Assembly (NCBI GenBank): GCA_011037195.1
Contig: JAAEAF010014491.1
Location: forward strand, 1 to 64,000
Reading direction: 5' to 3'
DNA: 64,000 nucleotides
Source of the DNA: Triatoma infestans
Lineage: Eukaryota; Arthropoda; Insecta; Hemiptera; Reduviidae
This document shows, in pieces, positions 10,595-21,939 of the stretch. The notes below the pieces were generated by a model that ran no database searches, was not told the DNA's origin, and worked only from the letters and a program-made list of their open reading frames with translations. Made by a program: the position numbers and the translations under genes. How positions within the stretch are numbered: position 1 is the stretch's first letter; every line of letters begins with the position of its first letter.

Positions 10595-11620
10595 TCTCCA
10601 ATATTTTTTGAGGCATAACCTTCCTGCCCCCCCCCTCTCTTAGAATCTCTCAAAAATCAAATGTCTCCAAACTAAATTTCAGACAGAAGTAATAGATCTC
10701 ATGTAAAGTTTAATGAAACCGAATGGTGTCATTATTGACAAAGCCGCAAAAAACTGAAAACAATATGTTCAGTAAAAATCTACTTCCGGTCAACCAATTC
10801 TCTTCAAACTCGGAGTTTTGGCAACACATTAAATTCTAATTAATTTGGTGATGGAATCGTAAAATAAACTGAAATTATACTTCATAACCCTACCCCTTCC
10901 CCAAAACCTCTCTTAGGGATAGCGCACACTACAGACTAAACTGTCGGCCGATAGTTTAGTCTGGTTGGAGTGGATCCTCGCACACTAGGCCAACTAAGCT
11001 GATTAGTTGGTAGTTGGTGCGCAGACTTGCCGATCATCGGCCGATTGCTTTCACAGCTTGCTGATGATGCTTGCTGATGCAGTATTGAATGGTTGTTCCA
11101 CTCAAAACCAATAATGTTTACGAGAAGTACAAATATTGCTCTTATAAGGAGAAGAAGAATGTTGAACAAGGGGAAGAAGAGAAACAGGGAATATTGGGAG
11201 CACCCATAAATAGTGATGGAATGTTGTATTAACGCTGAAGTGTTGGTCAAAGACATTTTTTTTTCTTCTGAATTATCCGGCACAAGATAATCGAAATATA
11301 ACTAACCTATGATTATATGAAGAGTGGTATGTAGTTCCCGCCGATTAAAGTCGCATGCCAATTGTTAACCAAAGCCATTAAGAATCGGCCGATAGTTGGT
11401 AGACTTTTTAGTTGAAAGGGAATCGGGCAGCCCATCAAACTATTTAATCGGCCGATTTTTTATCGTTTGGGTGCGCACTCCCATTTCTCTCTTTAGTAAT
11501 TAAACAACCAGACTAATCTATCGGCCGATAAAAGTCTGCAGTGTGCGGTAGCCCTTAAATGAATTTTCCCTGAAAAAAGTTTCAAATAAAAGTGGAGTAT
11601 GTAGATTCTTTTAGGGCATC
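10595..11620 (+). mobile_element. family P module interrupted by a MITE
   Basis: Left part 10595-10915 (TCTACTTCCGGTCAACC, TTCAAACTCGGAGTTTTGGC, CCCTACCCCTTCCCC) continues after the MITE as TTAAATGAATTTTCCCTG and GTTTCAAATAAAAGTGG (11555-11600). Removing 10916-11554 plus one TTA restores the module order, which fixes the edges of the MITE. Confidence 0.9.
10916..11554. mobile_element. Harbinger-like MITE with TTA target duplication
   Basis: This 639-bp element is flanked by TTA at 10913-10915 and 11555-11557. The terminal inverted repeats begin GGGATAGCGCACACTACAGA (left) and, read inward from the right, GGGCTACCGCACACTGCAGA. Both then reach a CGGCCGAT word and TTAGTCTGG. The palindrome ATCGGCCGAT, intact or with one base changed, occurs five times, near 10948, 11034, 11385, 11448 and 11520. 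PIF/Harbinger transposons are known for 3-bp TTA/TAA duplications and ends starting GG, so this fits a non-autonomous member. A 115-codon minus frame (10936-11283) shows no transposase motif. Confidence 0.88.
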
Positions 11621-11624
11621 AAGC

Positions 11625-11690
11625 ATTGCGACCTGGTAGATCTATTATGCCCCTCGGAGTCTTCTCTTGCACTGCCAAAAAAAATAAGAA
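11625..11690. repeat. short dispersed repeat, copy 2
   Basis: Similar to 655-740 (GATCTATTATGCCCC, TCTTCTCTTGCAC). Class unknown. Confidence 0.4.
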
Positions 11691-11739
11691 TGAAAGGAAC
11701 ATATATAGAATATCTTGCTTAATAGTTGTTGACAAATAA

Positions 11740-13320
11740 GATTATGGTTATGGCAAAAAAGTTCGTCTTCAAAAATTGCAGCAAAAGAAGAGGATTTAGA
11801 AGAATTTGGATAAAAATTTGCAGCAAGCTGTAAATTATAACCCGTGCTTCTGTCTTCATTATGGGAGATTTTAATGCAAAAGTTGGCTTAAGTAAAGGTG
11901 GATCTGATTTAAATAGAGGCGGAAACAATATTGGAGATAGGCTTGTAAAATACATCGAAAACACCTGCTACTGTTAATGATCTCTTTTTTTAAAAAAAAT
12001 CTTTTAAGAGAAGATGTACTTGGATAAATCCAAATATGAGAACAAAAAATGAAATCGATTTCATATTTACCAACAGGAAAAAATATAGACAAGGATATCG
12101 ATACAGTAATTTTGCTAAACTTAAGTAATGATCATGGGCTTATGGGAGCCACGAGAATAATAAAAAATTGAAGAAATATGAACACAAAGTTGAAAAATGC
12201 ATACAATTTTAGCACAATTAGCTGATAGGTTAGATGATAGCGGTTGAACATTTAAGATGTGGAAGTATACCAAATAATATCCAAACTCTATGGAGAAAAA
12301 AGAAACACACAGACAAAATTAAATTCTGTTGACTATACTGAACTGTGAAAAATAATGGAAAATGTTAACGAACTGGCTGTTAGAAAATGAGATTTAGAGC
12401 AAATTTCATTATATATAGAGCATTAATTATAGAGCAAATAATACAAACATATTATTTAGTATCAAGGATAAAAAATGGACTAGAATTGGAGGATAATCAG
12501 CAGATTTTATGCAGAGTGAGTTTTTGGAACCAGATATAACAATACAAGAATATAGTTCAGATTTAAAAATCAATGATTTTACAGCAAAGCAGCTTGTCCG
12601 GGTGGAGTTCCTGTAGAACTCATCAAGACTAGAGGAGAGAAACGCGGGAGCGGGCTTTACTAGCGTAGTTTTATAATGAATGTTTACAGAAAGTGAAAAT
12701 TCCCAGACAGTGAGCTCCAAGCTAAAGTAATGCTACTTTTTTTAAAGTCAATCTTCAAGGTCTTAATAATTTTGGACCTATTAGCCTCCCCCCTCTCTCT
12801 TTGATTTATATTTTATATTAAATTATTATTGAATAGGTTAAATATTAAATTTGAATGTTATCTTTCTAATAATCAGGCAAACTTCCGACTAAAATTTTTA
12901 ATATGGATTACTAAAAGCATTAATTAAGATGTTGAAATGATCATTTATTTCTTTGCACCTAACTTATATTAACTTTCATTAAGCTTTTTATACAGATACA
13001 ACTGATAAAGTAATTGCTAACCTCAATGAAAAAATATTGATAATAAAATTACGTTTTTCAAGGAATATATGTCAGTGCAATTGGTCTATTTTCGTTAGAT
13101 GGAAGTACAACGGAATTAAAAGTTTCAAAAGTTATAAAATAAGGCGATATGAGTTCTCCAAATCTAATTCTACAGAGAGGTTCAATTGGACAAGAAAGGG
13201 AATAAAAACGAATGTATCTGTTTTAATCTTCTTGATTTGGCCAAAGATCTCTGGTCGCTAAAAATACGGAGAAACTGAAAATACTGACTAGCGATTTAAT
13301 ATACTCCTGCAGAACTACTG
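11740..13320 (+). pseudogene. RTE-like LINE remnant: endonuclease and reverse transcriptase
   Basis: Plus-strand translation in shifting frames shows an endonuclease (FIMGDFNAKVG at about 11858-11890; RGGNNIGDRLVKYIENT; RCTWINPNMRTKNEIDFIF near 12015-12070; SNDHGLMGA near 12127). An RT follows (GGVPVELIKT near 12600; NNFGPISLPPLSLIYI near 12765; LDGSTTELKVSKVIK with GDMSSPNL near 13095-13165). The order matches RTE-clade elements. Many stops and shifts make it dead. It is interrupted by a mariner and probably resumes at 16080-16610. Confidence 0.7.
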
Positions 13321-13440
13321 AGGTGTAACAAGAGTCTTTGCGTTTTTGGCTGTTTTACTTTATTCAGTATACTCAAACTAATATGAGTTACCAGATTATT
13401 CTTCAAGTATAATTCATTGTAATTAACCACTTGAACCCAT

Positions 13441-13930
13441 TTTTGTGCCAGTAATTCAATTCCTCTTTGTTATCACGAAGGTTCTTTGGAGGCAAAGAAT
13501 TCAACAGAATGTTGTTGTGGTAGGTTCAACAAATTCAATAGAAGCTCCTTTCACCTTCTCTTCCACAGTAAAATTTTTACCCCGAAATAATGAGCCATGG
13601 ATCGGAATAAGTGGTAGTCCGAAGGAACCAAGAAGGGGTGAGGGAAGTTCAAACTTCAGCTCATAAATTTTTGAGGCAGTCTGACGTGAAGTGTGTGGTC
13701 TTGCGTTATCCTGCAGCAGAACTACTTTTTTCTGTTGACTAAAAAGGGGTTCTACTCGGCCATAACAGCATGGACTCTATTCAACTGTGCTGAATAGAGT
13801 TCAGGTGTGATGCACGGCCATCGGGAATAAACTCGAAATGCACCACACCCTCAAAGTTCCACCACACGCAGAGCATTATCTTTTTCGCAAACCTTTTTCT
13901 TGGAGTGTTGCGGCTGTAGGAAATGATAGT
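13441..13930 (-). pseudogene. mariner transposase, C-terminal half
   Basis: On the minus strand, with frame breaks: KIMLCVWWNFEGVVHFEFIP (about 13905-13810), VVLLQDNARPHTSRQTASKI holding the second catalytic Asp (about 13725-13670), FRGKNFTVEEKVKGA (about 13590-13545) and a C-terminal tail. The third catalytic region (normally PSDYHLF-like) reads FGLPL and is lost. The N-terminal half lies at 15300-15790, separated by a family P insertion. Confidence 0.85.
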
Positions 13931-14101
13931 TTTGGGAAAAATAGTTTGGATTTACGAGTGGATGTCCCCACTCCAGTGGACATGCGCAATGGGAGTAATT
14001 CTATGTGTGCAAGTAAAGATAGTGGTAGTAGTAGTAACCACGTGAGTATAAAGAGAGCAGGTTAATTTTATACACTATGATAATTTGTGTATAAAAAAAA
14101 A

Positions 14102-15082
14102 TCTGGTGTGAAACACTCACACAACTTTCTCTTACTCCACTTCTCAAAATGATAATTGACAAATTTTATAGTTTGTGTACCAAATTTAATGGAATTCGTC
14201 GAAAACTGAAAACACTGTTCAGTAAAAGCGCACTTCCGGTTTACTAATTTTCTTGAAACTCGGAATTTCAGCCATCTATTTATTTCTAACTAATTATGGT
14301 TGGTTGATAGAATTGTATAATCAACTAGGATAGCACTTTGATGAAAATCTAACCCCACCCCTCCCCTAAAAGTGCCCTTAAAAGAATTTTCCCAGATAAA
14401 TGTTTTAGATAAAAGTTGTAGATCTTTGCATGTTTAGTTTATATACGAAGTTTCAAAAAAATCGTCGGAGCCATTTTTGAGAAAATCGCGAAAAAGTGAA
14501 TAAATCATAAGTAGTAAAGGTAAACGCACTTCCGGTTATCCGATTTTTTTCAAACTCGGAATTTCACCCATATTTAATTCTAATTAACATTATTTTAGAT
14601 GACAGAATTGTCTAATAAACTGAAATAGCACTTTAGATGAAACCTAACCCCACCCCTCCCCCAAAAGTGCCCTTCAATGCTTTTTCTCGGAGAAATGTTT
14701 CAAATAAAAGTTGTAGTCTCTTATATGTGTGGTTGATGTTTGAAGGTTAATGAAAATCGTCGGAGCCATTTTTGGAAAATCGAAAAAAGTAAAAAAAATC
14801 CAACTATAAAGTGGTACTTCCGGTTGAGGAATTTTACAGATACGTAGTGTCAGATCCCACGGTGATACCTACGGAATATCAAGTTTCACTTTCTATGGTT
14901 TTTCGTTTTTGAGCTATGCTGGTTCACATCACACACACACACACACCACACACACGAGACCATTTGCTAAAAACCACTTTTTTGGACTCAGGGGACCTCA
15001 AAACGGATATTTCCGGTGAAAACTCGATATCGAAAATTTGACATGATTACAATACTTCCTCTTACTAGGAGTAAGACAAAGT
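14102..15082 (+). mobile_element. family P, complete copy with three modules
   Basis: This 981-bp copy has both ends. The 5' end TCTGGTGTGAAACACTCACA can form the hairpin GTGTGA-AACAC-TCACAC and is followed by ACTTTCTCTTACTCC. CACTTCCGGT-like module starts lie at 14231, 14527 and 14815, about 290 bp apart. A CA tract is at 14932-14957. The 3' end reads CTTCCTCTTACTAGGAGTAA then GACAAAGT, a palindrome containing the inverse of the 5' motif. It lies within the mariner, where the residues on each side belong to the two halves of one transposase. Confidence 0.92.
14932..14957. repeat. CA microsatellite inside family P
   Basis: (CA)n with one break, at the position where most copies of the family carry a CA, GA or TA tract. 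Confidence 0.9.
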
Positions 15083-15299
15083 AAAAGTGTTATTTTATGT
15101 ATTCCTATCAGTGACATGTTAACTTGGGGAAATTCTGTTATAGTGTCTCAATACAAAATAAATTATGGTATTCCAAATAATGTTACAATAGTTCAGTTTC
15201 TTTAATTATTTTATTATATCCATTGATCCCATTCTTTGAGAAAAATAGTAACATTTGAATGGTTCTATTAGATTATAATTTATATAAATGGGGATGTAA
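15083..15299. other. AT-rich interval between family P and mariner
   Basis: About 215 bp of AT-rich DNA belonging neither to the mariner reading frame nor to a recognisable family P end, so the insertion into the mariner is larger than the family P copy alone. Confidence 0.4.
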
Positions 15300-15790
15300 T
15301 AGGAGGCACAGAAAGAGCAGACTGGCCGGGCATAATCTACTGTTCTTACTTGTCTGGATTGCCAAAGTATACCCAATTTTCATCGCAAGTGACAATCCGC
15401 TCTATAAATCAGAAGTCACTTGAATTTTTAAGAAAAGTTTGACAAACTTCTCACTCTATATGCTTTTTGTTGGGGTGACAGACAATTCGTGGGGGATAGT
15501 TGTTCAGCTTGTAGGTACCATTCCAATGTCATGCAAATGCCTATTTATTGTAAAGCCTCCTAACCCTCCTACAAGTTTTCTAGTGCTTGTTCGAGGATCA
15601 GCTTCTATAGCTTCTCTTCTTAACAGTTGGGTCAAGGGACCGTAGGCATCCCGACCTTGCTTTCTTTCAAGGCTCATATCTCCTTCCATGAAATTTGTAA
15701 ACAAGTTCTGTGCAACATGAAATTTCTGGAGCTGGAGCTACTGCTGTAAAGCCTTTTTTAAAAAATGTTTCAATATCGCCCGAATTTCAA
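15300..15790 (-). pseudogene. mariner transposase, N-terminal half
   Basis: Minus-strand motifs: EADPRTSTRKLVGGLGGFTI then NRHLHDIGMV (second helix-turn-helix part, about 15600-15515) and IERIVTCDENWVYFGNP with the first catalytic Asp (about 15405-15355), then MPGQSALSVPP. These match the mellifera/irritans style of mariner, which has HLH-IGKV and RIVTCDEKW-type words. There are stops in frame. The protein would continue at 13930 and below. Confidence 0.85.
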
Positions 15791-15799
15791 GTTTACTTC

Positions 15800-16080
15800 A
15801 ATCATTTTATAATTTTTTAAATCAACTCATACGGTCAAAACTCGACAAAATTGAGTTATATTCTGAAAAGTGGATGCCAGATAATCAGTATTATATGACC
15901 AAAGTGCAATATGAACGCTATGTTTATATAAACAGTTCATTCAACTAAATGGATGAAAATTCGCAGACTTATACAGCATATTATAAAGCCTGATAGTAGT
16001 CAATTTTTTTTGTATAGCTAACTGCCTGCCTGAAATTATGATCGGGTGATTTGATATTTAGTTAAGTGAAAGAAAAGTCT
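15800..16080. other. AT-rich interval
   Basis: Nothing was recognised. It probably includes the far end of the mariner. Confidence 0.3.
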
Positions 16081-16610
16081 TATTTAAGCCTCAAATTATA
16101 GATGACGGAAATCAAAACTTTAGTCGGCTGGAGAAAAATTGGTAGCATCAAATATTTCTTTAAATATAAAATTGATATAAAGTTAAAAGATTTGGGATAA
16201 ACTGGTTTTGTTTAATTTAATTTGTGGCTGACGACGATGTGTCCTAAACACTTGATAATCACAGTTATTAGGGCGTTGGAATGATAATGTTTAGAAATAC
16301 TAAGTCACATAGAAAAAGAAATATTTGGGTCAGGAATGTTGTAGATTACAAGATTATCAGACATGCAATAAGCATGGGAAGAAAAATGTGAAAATAGGCC
16401 GATCATTTATTCAGAGGAGAAGATAGGTAAGCAGAAAGAGTTATAGGATGAACCCCAAGAGATAGGAAATGTAAGCATGGGGCGTCCAACCCATGAATCT
16501 GATTTGCAGAAGAATGATAAGATTCAGAATAGCTAGAAAGAGGATGAATCGAAAACAGGTAAACTATCTTCTGTGAAGCGAGGGCAACTGAAACAAAATA
16601 AATGTGGCAG
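16080..16610 (+). pseudogene. RTE-like LINE remnant: C-terminal part
   Basis: The degenerate plus frame at about 16450-16590 (TPRDRKCKHGASNP, then FAEE, DSE, LERG, IFCEARATET) follows the pattern of the RTE C-terminus, where a W-PR-GKR-RGRP stretch is followed by a W..A.DR..W...GEA end. It likely continues the element at 11740-13320 after the mariner. Decay is heavy and the call rests on pattern, not on an alignment. Confidence 0.4.
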
Positions 16611-16701
16611 AGTTTTGTTTATTCAAAAATAATAATATTTTTATAAATAATGGACTAATTTTATTAAAATGTAAGTTAAATTTATATAATTAAAAAAAAA
16701 A

Positions 16702-17551
16702 GTTTGGTGTGAAACACTCACACGACTTCCCCTTACTGCAGTTCACACAGATTTAAGTGACAAATTTCCTTCAAATTTATAATTTTCACTAAATGTTTCC
16801 TCATCTTCAATGTTTATATCAATGGGAGAATCGAAACTTAATAAAATGACTTTTTTGAGGAAACCAAACACTCCCCCCCTCACGACCTTAAACTTCTTTA
16901 AATGAACTTTCTCTGAAAAAAGTTTGAAACAAAACTAATAGATCGGTATTCATGGTTAGTATATCAAATTTCAAGAAATCCGTCGGTGTTTTTATAAAGA
17001 AAGTTGTTTAGTAAAAAACCACTTCCGATCAACCATTTTCTTCAAACTCGGAATTTTGGCAACATATTTAATTTTAATTAATATTATTTAGATGACAGAA
17101 TTATATAATAAATAAAAATAATTTTATGAGAAAACATAATTCCATCCTTCTCTGAAAAGATATAAATTTCATCAGAGAAATGTTTCAATTAAAAATTATG
17201 TCTTTATATGTGTAACTGCAAGTTTAAAGAAAATTGTTGGAGCCATTTTCGGAAAAATCGCAAACAAGAGAGAAAAAACATTCATCAGTAAAGTAGCACT
17301 TCCAGTAGAGGAATTTTGTCATCAGATGACTCGGATCCCATGTTGATACCTAAACGGAATATCAAATTCGGACATTCTGCGATTTCTCGTTTTTGAGCTA
17401 TGCTTTCACATACATATACATACATACATACATACATACATACACACATCATTTTCTATAAACCACATTTTAGATTCGAGAGACAGTGAAAATTCGATAT
17501 CGAAAATTTGACACCATTACATAATTACTTTGAATAGGTGTAAGAGAATAA
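16702..17551 (+). mobile_element. family P, complete copy
   Basis: The 5' end GTTTGGTGTGAAACACTCAC keeps the hairpin, and the next motif is ACTTCCCCTTACTGC. One full module starts at 17024 (CACTTCCGATCAACC), the 3' module at 17298, then a CATA-rich tract (17400-17450). The 3' end is AGGTGTAAGAGAATAAA. Confidence 0.9.
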
Positions 17552-17564
17552 AAATGTATATTTT

Positions 17565-18020
17565 TTTATGAGAGGTGTTTTTAATTTTGAAGGAATCATA
17601 ACCCCCCACCATCTTTCCCTCAAAAGTGCCCTTAAATTAATTTTCCCGGAGAAATGTTACAAATAAAAGTTGTGGCTCTTTGATTGTAGGTGTATTTCAC
17701 ATTACTAGTTTAAAGAAAATCGCTGAAGCCGTTTTCGAGTAAAAAGAAATGAAAAAACTATTCAGTAAAATGGCACTTCCGGTCGATGGATTTTGCCCGA
17801 AATTTTCGTGTCTGATGCGGTGGTAGTACCTAAACGGAACACTAACTTTGAACTTCATGCAACTTTTTGTTTTTGAGATATACTTTTCACACGCACACTG
17901 ACCATTTTCTAAAAACCACTTTTTGGATTCAGGGGACCTCAATACATGTATTCCCGGTGAATACTCAATTTCCAAAATCTGACACGATCGCAACACTTCC
18001 TCTTACCATTATTAGTAAGA
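17565..18020 (+). mobile_element. family P, 5'-truncated
   Basis: Begins in a module (ATAACCCCCCACC), the 3' module starts at 17775 (CACTTCCGGTCGATGG), and it ends CTTCCTCTTACC and TTAGTAAGAGAATGT. It lies directly after another copy in the same orientation. Confidence 0.88.
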
Positions 18021-18254
18021 GAATGTAATATACGTTTAAGCTAGTTATAAAATAAATTATTTATATTTTAAAAAATAAAAATCTAATTAATCCAAGCTTC
18101 AGGTGTTTTTGGTATATAGCTTTTTGGTATATAGCTTTCTGGTATATAGCTTTTTCTAAAAGACTATTTATTCTTTATTTTTTTAGTATTTTACAAAAAG
18201 AAAAAATGTCTTATTTTACTTCCTACAAAAACAAAGGTTCATATCTTTAGTTGT
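18021..18254. other. AT-rich interval with 15-bp tandem repeat
   Basis: TTTTTGGTATATAGC occurs three times at about 18107-18152. Nothing else is recognised. Confidence 0.5.
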
Positions 18255-18345
18255 GTCCGTGTTCGGATTCTCATCCATCGTCAAATGTCTGGCTATATCA
18301 AGTTCGTGTACAGAATTCACGTCAAGTGTAATTTACTGTCCCCAC
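18255..18345 (-). ncRNA. hammerhead-like motif, copy 2 (minus)
   Basis: On the minus strand: TACACGAACTTG, then TTGACGATGGATGAGAATCC, then GAACACGGAC. This is the same layout as at 38921, with C3 replaced by U and the GAAACCGGTC part mutated, so this copy is probably not active. The upstream words TTACACTTGA and GAATTC also match the 38.9-kb copy. Confidence 0.35.
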
Positions 18346-19984
18346 ACACCACACTGATGGAGTGTTAGAGAGTAAGATTTCAAACATTTCACCACCTTTC
18401 TATTTGTATATAATGTTGACACTAACTAGATATTATTTAGTATACATCTCAACTGTGTATAAAATTTGCTAATAAGATTTGTAATGATTGCAATAAAACA
18501 ATGTCGTGTGGGTGTTTCATTATTCTAGATATACCTATTTTCCTTTTGTATTCTATTTTTTGTACACTTTTATTACTTCCTAATACTACTTGTACAAATT
18601 TTTAAAATTGTAGAATGTCAAATAATGAGAATGTCTTATCTCTTCAATTCTTCTATTTCGATACAGAATATCTTTAATTAAAAGCATACTCAGCCAATCA
18701 GGAAATGGAAGTTATTACTTAGCAATTCTAAAAAAGAATTTACGATCAGTTAAATCTGTTAAACTGTAAATATTATCATTCAAACTAATAAAACAATAAA
18801 TAGTGATATCCAAAATGCAATTGCAGTTTAGTATGTGCATAATACTTCATATTTAACAATGATCTTACTGATTTTACTTGCTAGAATAATGTCCACAATT
18901 TTATTTTTAGTTCAATTTATAAAAACAATTGTCTAACCTTCTTAGAGGTCAGATTATGCCGGGGCCACCAAAATTTAACTAGCTAAACATTCACCACAAT
19001 ACTTCACCAAACATTTATCACAGGAAAATCACTTACCTGGCATAAGAAAGTATTTATTTTAATATTAAATATTTCTAGTTTAAAAACAAACAAACAAAAT
19101 CAATCAGCAATTCGGTATGAACGCAATTACTGAAGAAAAACTATGTTTTGCAAAATTTCTTGTTTGACACTACGTTTGACATTAATCTATACTTCTTTTT
19201 TACATTGATTACTGTTTCTGTTGTATTGGCGAATTTATATTAAAGATTGGTGATTGACTGAAAGAAGAATCTTTATAGATTTCTGCTTGATTTCCAAAAC
19301 AATCAGCAGCTAATACCACTGAACTTATTTATAGAAATTAATGAACAGTAAAATCCCTAAATGGAGTTTTCTGGTTTTTGCCCTTCATTATTCCTGGTAA
19401 AAAAATAAAAAGAAATATAAAAGAAAGTCAGGTCTGGAGTAAAGACGAGAATCTTGAAAATAATTCGCAAGTATCCAGCTACGTTTGAATAATTAATTAT
19501 GTATTCTGTTACTAACCATTGCCCTAGGTTATACGTAAGTATTTTATAATTATAATTGATATTGTGATTTTTCTATTTACAAGAGGATTAGTCAAATTTA
19601 CGTGAAAATAAAGGATATAACAACAACAGTCAGTTAATAAAATCCTTGAAAAGATGAATCAAGAATTCATCACACCAGGTCTTGTGGTATGTAGAATTTA
19701 ATAATACTTCATTAGCATTTATTTTTATAGAATTTTAAGGTTGCTACATGAATTTTGTTATGAAAATCGTAATTTTCTTTTAAGATTATTCACAAATGTT
19801 ATATAGCTTAATGCAATTAAGTTGACATTAAACGAAATCAGATTTATGTTTAATATCATCCAGTGAAGTCGCATCTATAAAATGATTCATAGAAATATTT
19901 GTTTTGAGGCCTCCGGACTAAGAATAATCGATTGACAGTAAATAACTAAAAATCACAGAAGCCTAAAACTTGAAATATTCGTTT
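18346..19984. other. long AT-rich interval
   Basis: No ORF, RNA gene or repeat match was seen. A weak exon-like stretch ends near 19690 (MNQEFITPGLV followed by GTATGT), noted only as a possibility. Confidence 0.35.
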
Positions 19985-20130
19985 TAGGTACCACCATGGG
20001 ATTCCACTCGAAGATGCTACGGTTTTCTTGAAAATGGTTCCAATGATTTTGTTGTTTAAATTTCGCAAATTTAGAAAAGTTTATCACTATTTTTCCAGGA
20101 AAATTGATTTCTAAATAGTTCTGGGAAGCG
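19985..20130 (-). mobile_element. family P fragment (minus)
   Basis: TTTTCTTGAAAATGGTTCCA and TTTTCCAGGAAAATTGATTT are the inverse of the AATCGTTGGAGCC and TTTTCCGGGAAAAT module words. Confidence 0.6.
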
Positions 20131-20349
20131 ATGAAGGGACCCGTGGGATTCAAGTATGAGAACAGTGAACTTATGTGATTTGATTTTCATTATCTACTTT
20201 TTTTTATTTATAACAATAAACATCCCTAACAAAAACTTCACACTCTTGAGGCATTCTTTTTAGTATTTACAACGTGGGGTATTTATTTTCCCTAACTAAA
20301 TGACCATTTCCTACAAAGGAAAAAGGCAAAAAACAGAATGGGCAATTAG

Positions 20350-20644
20350 AGACTTATTAGTAATAACTACTATAACTTAATGGAACGGTTTGAGCTTGAT
20401 GTCATCGATTTGGAAATCGATTAAAAACAATTAAGAGCTGATGTCAACATTCTACATACTGGCTGCGAAAAGTTAAAGAATAATGGATTTATTACTAATG
20501 TTGAACCAGGCGAAAAATATTTAGAAATCGAATCACTTTCCAGCGAGGCGTATGGAACGAAATATGAAATGATTAAGGAGAAATTGCAATATTTAGAATA
20601 TTACATGACAAAATTAACTATGACGATATTTAGTGTCCATTAAG
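20350..20644 (+). pseudogene. possible decayed coding exon (unrecognised)
   Basis: A frame of about 95 codons with one stop reads ...NLMERFELDVIDLEID, stop, KQLRADVNILHTGCEKLKNN, then GFITNVEPGEKYLEIESL and an end at MTIFSVH. Composition is protein-like (E, K, L rich; coiled-coil-like), unlike the F/I/N-rich chance frames nearby. No domain is recognised and no splice structure is certain. It could be a dead exon, a gene fragment or chance. Confidence 0.25.
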
Positions 20645-21660
20645 TATTAATTCTTTTTATGACAGAGAAATAATTACAAAATAATAAATTAACTTCACAG
20701 CCATAACTTTTTTCCTTATATTTGGAAATAGAACATGTTTAACTAATTTCAAAACACTAAATTTATCATTTTAAATTAAAAATTAAATTAATACGCCACA
20801 TTCCTTAGTAATTTAATTTTTTCTCTATTTCTCTTTTATAAATTCATTTTCAAAGTCTACAAATGTTTTTCAAATGGCTACTCATTATTTCTGTCAGGAT
20901 GTCTGCTTCCTGTTTATCTATGTGTTTGTAAGTCGGTTCTCCTTTAAACAATTATTTCCTCTTAATGTTCCTTGTCCACTTTTCTAGCCAATTATTCTTG
21001 ATCCAGCTCGAAAACTGCTGTTCTGCCAGTAAATATTCCAAAGCGTAAGTTTGAAGGATAAATTCTTCAATATCTAATTTCTTCTAGTAGATTTATGAAC
21101 CACTTTGCCTTCTCCCCCCTACACCACACATTTTCCGATGCAGCTAAGAGCTCAGCGTCCATACTAGATTGGGTACTAAATTCTTGTTTGCCAACTCTTT
21201 CCAAAGAAGTCGCCTAAACTTTCATTTTCCCCGCTTTAGGATAAATTTATTTTCAGTGATTTTTTTGTTTCTTTTGAAATATCGCAATAGGCTGTTCAAA
21301 ACTATGCAATGAATTTCATTTGGATCTGGTATTTGTATTGCATCAGTCTTATATTGCTTAGAATATCAGCGACACCTAATCTGGCGTATCTGTCCAAAAG
21401 TAAAAATGAACTAATAGCTTCGTGGTATATTACTTGTCTCTCAGATCATTAAATTCTACGATTCTGGTCAACAAGATTAGTTGGTACATATGTGAAGATA
21501 AGACCCAAAATGGCATATCTCACTAATTCTCGTCCCGATATTGGACTGACAAAATTACTGATCTATATTTTCAGTTTTATTTTGTGAAATTCTAAAGCCA
21601 AATCAATAAGCTTGTTCTTTTCTGATTCCTTCGTACTCCTGTGAATAGTTCCTACATATT
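20645..21660 (-). other. AT-rich interval with protein-like minus frame
   Basis: Minus frames at about 21350-21660 give GNQYVGTIHRSTKES, EKNKLIDLALEFHKIKLKI, PISGRELVRYAILGL and YHEAISSFLLLDRYARLGVA with stops between. This could be a decayed transposon or gene. I do not recognise the family. Confidence 0.25.
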
Positions 21661-21939
21661 GGTTGCCTGTTTTCGCTACTAACTGTCAAGATTATGTCAT
21701 AAAATGCCTCTTTTTTTTTCGTTTCTATTCAATTCTCAAGCACCTTGGAGTTCGAGAGGTTGTTCGGAGCTTTGGGTTCAATGACTTATTCCCAAAGATC
21801 TATTCCATGACCTATTCCATTAACCAAGAAGTTCATTTTTTTTTTTTGGCGCATCAACTTCTAAGGTTCTTCTTAGCGCAGCATATGATAGCCACAACCT
21901 CCTCCACTTGGATGCCTGTAGCGTACCTGCCCAGGCTCT

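Noticed and set aside
10936..11283. 115-codon minus frame as a Harbinger protein
   Set aside because: No DDE, MADF or Myb-like motif; hydrophobic low-information sequence inside a MITE.
17697..17996. 99-codon minus frame
   Set aside because: Lies inside a family P copy and is not kept in other copies.
21840..21935. SINE A tail after a T-run (GGCGCATCAAC)
   Set aside because: Only about ten bases match the tail and the rest does not follow the family.
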